Assembly: GCF_010667655.1 (NCBI RefSeq)
Contig: NZ_WHZU01000013.1
Location: forward strand, 1 to 64,000
Source: Bifidobacterium saimiriisciurei
GTDB lineage: Bacteria; Actinomycetota; Actinomycetes; Actinomycetales; Bifidobacteriaceae
Direction of reading: 5' to 3'
Length of the DNA: 64,000 nucleotides
The position numbers were made by a program, and so were the translations under genes. The notes below the pieces were generated by a model. That model made no database searches, was not told the origin of the DNA, and saw only the letters and a program-made list of their open reading frames with translations. Positions 59,308-64,000 of the stretch are shown one piece after another; the first letter of the stretch is position 1; every line of letters begins with the position of its first letter.

Positions 59308-61956
59308 TTGGCCACCAAGCACAGAACCAAGCCTTCCTTCGACCCGCGTTCGGTCAAGGAGAACATCGTCGATACGCCGTTGAACGAGGAGATGAGCAAA
59401 TCGTTCCTCGAGTATGCGTATTCGGTGATCTATGCGCGTGCGCTGCCCGATGCCCGTGACGGTCTCAAGCCGGTGCAGCGGCGCATCATCTATCAGATGG
59501 GTGCGATGAACCTGACGCCCGACCGCGCGTATATGAAGTCGGCGCGCGTGGTGGGCGAGGTCATGGGAAAGCTGCATCCGCATGGCGACTCGGCCATCTA
59601 TGAGGCCATGGTGCGTCTGGCCCAGCCGTTCGCCATGCGGCTTCCCCTGGTCGATGGCCATGGCAATTTCGGTTCCCTTGACGATGGTCCGGCCGCTTCC
59701 CGATACACCGAGGCGCGTCTGGCGCCGGCCGCGCTCGGCATGAACGCGGACATCGACGAGGAGACCGTGGGGTTCCGTCCGAACTACGACAATAAGCTTG
59801 AGGAGCCGGAGGTGCTGCCGTCGGCCATTCCGAATCTGCTGGTCAATGGCTCGTCCGGCATCGCGGTGGGCATGGCGACGAACATGATCACGCATAATCT
59901 CGGCGAGGTCGTGGCCGCGGCGAAGCATCTGATGCGTCATCCCGAGGCGTCGGTCGACGATCTGATGAGGTTCGTCCCGGGCCCGGACCTGCCGGGGGGC
60001 GGCGTGATCATCGGCCGTGACGGCATCCGCGACGCGTATGGGTCGGGGCGTGGCTCGTTCGTCACGCGTGCGGTGACGCATATCGAGAACATCACGGCGC
60101 GCAAGAAGGGCATCGTGGTGACGCAGCTGCCGTTCATGGTCGGTCCGGAGAAGGTGCTCGAACGCATTTCCGAGGGCGTGAAGAACAAGAAGATCGACGG
60201 GGTCACCGGAGCCATCGACCTGACGGACCGTCATAACGGCACGCGCATCGTGATCGAGGTGAAGACGGGCTTCAATCCCGAGGCCGTGCTGGCGCAGCTG
60301 TTCCGCCATACGCCGCTGCAGGATTCGTTCACCATCAACAACGTGGCGCTGGTCGACGGCCGTCCGCATACGATGGGCCTTCGCGAGCTGCTGTCGGTGT
60401 GGATCGACCATCGACGGTCGGTGATCCGTCGCCGCAGCGAGTTCCGCCGCCGCAAGGCGCAGGAGCGTCTGCATCTGGTCGAGGGTCTTCTGCTGGCGAT
60501 GCTCGATATCGACGAGGTCATCCAGGTGATCCGCAGCTCCGAGGACGCCGACACCGCGAGGGGACGCCTCATGGCAGTGTTCGACCTCGACGAGGTCCAG
60601 GCGCAGTATATCCTCGATCTTCGTCTTCGCAGGCTGACGAAGATGAGCCGCATCGAGCTTGAGGCGGAACGCGATGACCTGCGCCGGCGTATCGATGAGC
60701 TGACGGAGATCCTCGGCTCCGACGAGAGACTCGACCGTGTGGTGGTCGATGAGATGGACGCCGCCGTGGAGAAGTGGGGCGATGCCCGCCGCACCGTGCT
60801 GCTCGACCGGGACGAGGATGGCGGCCTGCACGCGGTGAAAAGCGAGGCGCCGTCGACGTCCTCCGGCGATGGCACGGCCGCCGACGCCATCATCGCGAGC
60901 GCGCAGGGCATGGCCCACGCGTCGAACGCCGTGCAGCAGACCGCGAAGACGGCGGCGAACCCGGCGTCTGTGCCGCTGACGATCGCGGACGAACCATGCA
61001 CGGTGCTGCTGAGCGCCACCGGACTAATCGCCCGTATGCCGCAGGGCGCGATGGACGCATATGCGGCACGCACCGTCGCCACGCCGCGTGCGCGGCACGA
61101 TCAGATCGTCTCCATATTCTCGACGACGACCAGGTCGGATTATGGTCTGGTCACGTCGGCCGGACGGTTCGTGCTGGCGCATGTGAGCGATCTGCCGTCG
61201 CTTCCGGCCGCGGAGACGCTGAGTGCGGAGGGCGGCGTCCGCGCGGACGAGCTGCTGACGATGACGGAAAGCACCGAGCCCGTCGATGGCGAGCATGTCA
61301 TTGCGGCGGTGTCGCTGGATGATTCCACGCCGCTGGCCATCGGCACTCGGAACGGCGTGGTCAAGCGCTGGAACCGGGAGTCGCCCACGACCATGGATTC
61401 CTGGTCGGTCATCGACCTCAAGGAGGGCGATGTGGCGCTGCATGCGGCTCCGGCCGGCGACGACGACCGTATCGTGTTCGTGTCGTCGGACTCCTCCCTG
61501 CTGACGTTCGCGGCCGGCAACGTGCGCGCCCAGGGCCGCAATTCCGCCGGCATGGCGGGGATTCGTCTTGCCGAGGGCCGTCTTGTGGCGGCGTTCGCGA
61601 CGGTGCCGGCCGGCAAGGTGGCGTGGACGTATGAGGAGGGCGCCGATGGCCTGACCTCGCAGTCCGGTGCGGTGGTGTTGACCGTGGCCGGTGATTCGGA
61701 GGCGTTGGAGGGCACGGAGAACGGTGCCGCCAAGGTGACGCCGCTGGAAATGTATCCCACGAAGGGCCGTGGCACGGGCGGTGTGCGTTCGCAGCGGTTC
61801 CTCAAGGGGCAGGACACGCTGATCCTCGCCCATGTGGGGCCGTGGCCCCTGTTCGCCGCCACGGATTCGGGGGTTCCGGTGGAGCTGCCGAACGTCGATA
61901 TGCGTCGTGACGGATCGGGTGTGGAGCTGACCGCCCCTATCGCCTTCGTCGCCTAG
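59308..61956 (+). CDS. parC: DNA topoisomerase IV subunit A
   Basis: Type IIA topoisomerase A subunit that decatenates chromosomes with ParE. The 882-residue product has the catalytic Tyr133 in [10 protein letters not shown] and the quinolone-resistance region [11 protein letters not shown] with Ser95 and Glu99; Glu at the latter position and the lack of a GyrA-box (QRRGGKG) in the C-terminal domain favour ParC over GyrA. The start is a TTG at 59308 with a perfect AAGGAG 8 nt upstream; an ATG 17 bp earlier is followed directly by a stop. parE is not in this window. Confidence 0.93.
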   Translation: MATKHRTKPSFDPRSVKENIVDTPLNEEMSKSFLEYAYSVIYARALPDARDGLKPVQRRIIYQMGAMNLTPDRAYMKSARVVGEVMGKLHPHGDSAIYEAMVRLAQPFAMRLPLVDGHGNFGSLDDGPAASRYTEARLAPAALGMNADIDEETVGFRPNYDNKLEEPEVLPSAIPNLLVNGSSGIAVGMATNMITHNLGEVVAAAKHLMRHPEASVDDLMRFVPGPDLPGGGVIIGRDGIRDAYGSGRGSFVTRAVTHIENITARKKGIVVTQLPFMVGPEKVLERISEGVKNKKIDGVTGAIDLTDRHNGTRIVIEVKTGFNPEAVLAQLFRHTPLQDSFTINNVALVDGRPHTMGLRELLSVWIDHRRSVIRRRSEFRRRKAQERLHLVEGLLLAMLDIDEVIQVIRSSEDADTARGRLMAVFDLDEVQAQYILDLRLRRLTKMSRIELEAERDDLRRRIDELTEILGSDERLDRVVVDEMDAAVEKWGDARRTVLLDRDEDGGLHAVKSEAPSTSSGDGTAADAIIASAQGMAHASNAVQQTAKTAANPASVPLTIADEPCTVLLSATGLIARMPQGAMDAYAARTVATPRARHDQIVSIFSTTTRSDYGLVTSAGRFVLAHVSDLPSLPAAETLSAEGGVRADELLTMTESTEPVDGEHVIAAVSLDDSTPLAIGTRNGVVKRWNRESPTTMDSWSVIDLKEGDVALHAAPAGDDDRIVFVSSDSSLLTFAAGNVRAQGRNSAGMAGIRLAEGRLVAAFATVPAGKVAWTYEEGADGLTSQSGAVVLTVAGDSEALEGTENGAAKVTPLEMYPTKGRGTGGVRSQRFLKGQDTLILAHVGPWPLFAATDSGVPVELPNVDMRRDGSGVELTAPIAFVA

Positions 61957-61976
61957 TCACCGGCTTCCGCCGGCGC

Positions 61977-64000
61977 TCATGGGTAGAGTTTCATGCCCTG
62001 CGGCGCCGGTGTGAAGCCCGCCGCATGCATCCATGTCCGCATCGGCGTCCTTGCGGTGAGCGGCGTGCCGTTGATATCGGCGAAGAACAGTGTGGACGAG
62101 TATCTGCGTCGCAGGGCGTGCGCCAGTTCCGCCAGTGCGCGTCTCAGCATCCGTTCATGCTCGTCGTCGATCGGCGCCAGCGCAGTGAGATGGTGGCTGC
62201 GCGGCGCGGCGTACAGTGCCGCCGATCCGTCGACGATGACGGTCATGGTCCCTTCACGCCGTGTGGGTTTTGATGCCGGCCGTGACTCCACGTCGCCGCA
62301 ATCATGCCGCACGAGCGGCCACGGCAGGGCGGCGCCGTAGAGGTTCGCGGGGTCGAGCGTGTCCACGGCCGCCACGCTCTGCGGCTTCTCCTTGGCGCGT
62401 CGGCGCAGGGCGTCCACGGTTCGGCGCCTTGCGAACTGCGATGCGCCGAGGCCTTCGACGAACATGCCGCGCACGAGGTCGCCGCGTTCCTCCATGGCCT
62501 TCAATACCGGATACAGCGCGGCGAATCCGCCGTCGACGCCGGCCATCTGGGCCAATGGCGGCGCGATGACGCCGTAGCGGTCGAGCAGCATGTCCACGAT
62601 TGCGACGGCGCGTCGCGTTTCGTCCGATTCGCGGTTCTTTTCGTTTTCCGTCCCGTCGCCGGCTGCAATGGCGGCCACGCTTGACCACAGTCCGCCGAAC
62701 TCGGTGTATGCCGGAGCGTCGGGCATCCGCCGAAGTCCCATGCCTCCGGCCGTCCTCCGGCGACGGTTCGGCGAGCGCCTCATGGCGGACGCATGCCGTG
62801 TCGCGGTCGGCGACTGTCCGATTTGCGCCCGTATGGGGGCGAATGTGCTGCCGGTGATGAGTCCGTTCCATATCAGTCGTCGCATATGGTTCTCGAACGA
62901 TGGCGGCTCTTCGCCGCCCGCGAGTTGGCGTGCGTGGAATGCGCCGCCGTCGTGCAGGCGTTCGAGTATGGAGTCGGCTTCCGTGCGATCCGATGGCGTG
63001 GGCATGATGGCGGAGGCAGCGATGTACCAGGCTATGGAGCCGGCCGTCCGTGTGTCGTTCCCGGTCGGCGAACCCACCCATGCTGCTTCCGCGGATGCGA
63101 GCAGCTCGTCGAGCATCGGCGGCCGGTAGTCGCGTACGCGTGCGGGGAAGACGGCCGTTTCCCACATCGCCGCCGGCAACGCCGTCCCCTCCAGTTGCTC
63201 GATGACGCGCAGCACGCCGTCCGGGCCTTCGTAATGCTCCCCTCCCACGCATCCCACGCCTTGTCTGGCGAGCACCATGCTCTGGTATGCCTCCGCGGCC
63301 ACGGGGCGGACCGCCGCCCGCGCCTTGGCCAGGGAACGGGAGCGGAGGGTGCGGAACACGTCCGGGTGCAGGTACTGGTGCTCCCCCGCATCGCTTGCAT
63401 CCGTTCCGTCCTCGGTGAGGAACATGCCGGCGAGCAGTCGGCCTTCCTCGGCCAGGTAGCGTAGTTCGGCCCGCGTCTGTCCGAGGTGGAGCCCGAAGCG
63501 TTCGGCGATGTCCCGCGCCGTGAATGGACCGTGGGTGCGTGCGTATCGGAGGATCAGGTCGTCCGGGTCCTCATCCAGTCGCCGGCGGTCATCGGGCGTG
63601 GCCCAGTACCGGTGCGGGCCGATGGGCATGGGTTCCGCGCGCCGGGCCGCGCGCAGTGTCTCGAGCATGTCGTTCGCCTGCGCGACCTGGTCCATGCCGG
63701 CGGTGTTTCCTCCGGCCTCGGTGTCGATGCGTTGCGCGATCTCCTCCGCGGTCAATGGCCCGAGCGTGCGAAGCAGGTCGGCCACTCCTTCCATGCCGTG
63801 TTTGCGCCGGCCGTCGGCCAGGCATTGCAGCCGCTGTTCGATGTCGGCGATCACGCCCGCGTCCAGCACCTGTGTCAGGTCCTCCTCGCCGCTGCCGAGC
63901 AGTTCGGCGAGCACGCCGACGTCCATGGACAGCATGGCGGCGCTGCGTTCGGCCTGCGGCACGTCGTACTGGTACATGTTCGCGCCGGTGTAGCCGAACA
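61977..64000 (-). CDS. Lhr-type ATP-dependent helicase, C-terminal part (cut by window edge)
   Basis: The reading frame stays open to base 64000, so the gene begins beyond the right edge and only the last 670 or so residues are seen. The visible part starts with FGYTGANMYQYDVPQAERS, characteristic of the region after the helicase motifs in Lhr proteins, and continues with winged-helix-like segments (PFTARDIAERFGLHLGQTRAEL) and the conserved Lhr C-terminal domain. Lhr-type helicases are linked to DNA repair in mycobacteria. The ATPase core is outside the window. It is convergent with parC, 20 bp apart. Confidence 0.85.
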   Translation of the reverse strand, partial: FGYTGANMYQYDVPQAERSAAMLSMDVGVLAELLGSGEEDLTQVLDAGVIADIEQRLQCLADGRRKHGMEGVADLLRTLGPLTAEEIAQRIDTEAGGNTAGMDQVAQANDMLETLRAARRAEPMPIGPHRYWATPDDRRRLDEDPDDLILRYARTHGPFTARDIAERFGLHLGQTRAELRYLAEEGRLLAGMFLTEDGTDASDAGEHQYLHPDVFRTLRSRSLAKARAAVRPVAAEAYQSMVLARQGVGCVGGEHYEGPDGVLRVIEQLEGTALPAAMWETAVFPARVRDYRPPMLDELLASAEAAWVGSPTGNDTRTAGSIAWYIAASAIMPTPSDRTEADSILERLHDGGAFHARQLAGGEEPPSFENHMRRLIWNGLITGSTFAPIRAQIGQSPTATRHASAMRRSPNRRRRTAGGMGLRRMPDAPAYTEFGGLWSSVAAIAAGDGTENEKNRESDETRRAVAIVDMLLDRYGVIAPPLAQMAGVDGGFAALYPVLKAMEERGDLVRGMFVEGLGASQFARRRTVDALRRRAKEKPQSVAAVDTLDPANLYGAALPWPLVRHDCGDVESRPASKPTRREGTMTVIVDGSAALYAAPRSHHLTALAPIDDEHERMLRRALAELAHALRRRYSSTLFFADINGTPLTARTPMRTWMHAAGFTPAPQGMKLYP

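Noticed and set aside
59308-61956. Calling the topoisomerase gene gyrA
   Set aside because: Glu at the residue after Tyr in the quinolone region and absence of a GyrA-box favour ParC.

Overview
The window reads as chromosomal DNA of a high-GC actinobacterium, most likely a Bifidobacterium. The arguments are the actinobacterial hallmark genes (mtrA-mtrB-lpqB, sepH, DUF3000, DUF4193, two clpP genes), pyruvate formate-lyase for a strictly fermentative lifestyle, and a four-gene sugar ABC operon that I recognise as the bifidobacterial fructose importer fruEKFG. I could not fix the species. No prophage, insertion sequence, CRISPR array or island boundary was seen; gene content looks like core genome throughout.

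Layout. 1-165 looks like the promoter and leader of an rRNA operon that runs leftwards out of the window. 463-1711 holds a secreted HNH nuclease lipoprotein and tRNA-Asn. 1822-8157 is a leftward protein-quality block: DUF3000 protein, RNase D, trigger factor, ClpP1, ClpP2, ClpX. 8327-11676 is pflB-pflA, with three CRP-type palindromes upstream. 11936-14553 carries a 60-residue protein, NAD synthetase and a cyclophilin. 14746-17184 is a MetQNI-type importer. 17271-20821 has a 2-hydroxyacid dehydrogenase, an aminotransferase and a threonine-aldolase-like enzyme. 20967-22280 is an MHS-type symporter. 22607-27349 is fruEKFG. 27642-31822 is mtrA-mtrB-lpqB. 31936-38651 has RarA, a Ski2-like helicase, PPK2 and a secreted 5'-nucleotidase. 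38739-41117 has PTS enzyme I and a UbiE-like methyltransferase. 41299-44877 is a glutamate-type ABC importer, divergent from a NitT/TauT-type ABC importer at 45091-47689. 47829-51918 has a YbaK-type deacylase, AspRS and HisRS. 52007-59238 carries a DUF349 protein, RelA, dUTPase, DUF4193, SepH and an alkaline-phosphatase-fold protein. 59308-64000 has topoisomerase IV subunit A (TTG start) and the C-terminal part of an Lhr-type helicase cut by the window edge.

How it fits together. Four ABC importers, PTS enzyme I and Pfl describe an organism that imports sugars, amino acids and methionine and ferments pyruvate to formate and acetyl-CoA. ClpP1P2/ClpX/trigger factor, MtrAB-LpqB, RelA and SepH are the stress, envelope and division controls. 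The strongest less-described signals are non-coding: a CRP-type operator array at pflB, a 109-nt structured inverted repeat at the aspS stop codon, stem-loops placed just after binding-protein genes in two ABC operons, and several genes whose start codon sits 5 to 8 nt after a -10 element with no ribosome binding site (probable leaderless mRNAs). Among proteins, the secreted HNH/Excalibur nuclease, the His-rich tail on the glutamate permease and the EF-hand loop in the 5'-nucleotidase deserve attention. I did not see a clearly new multi-gene system.
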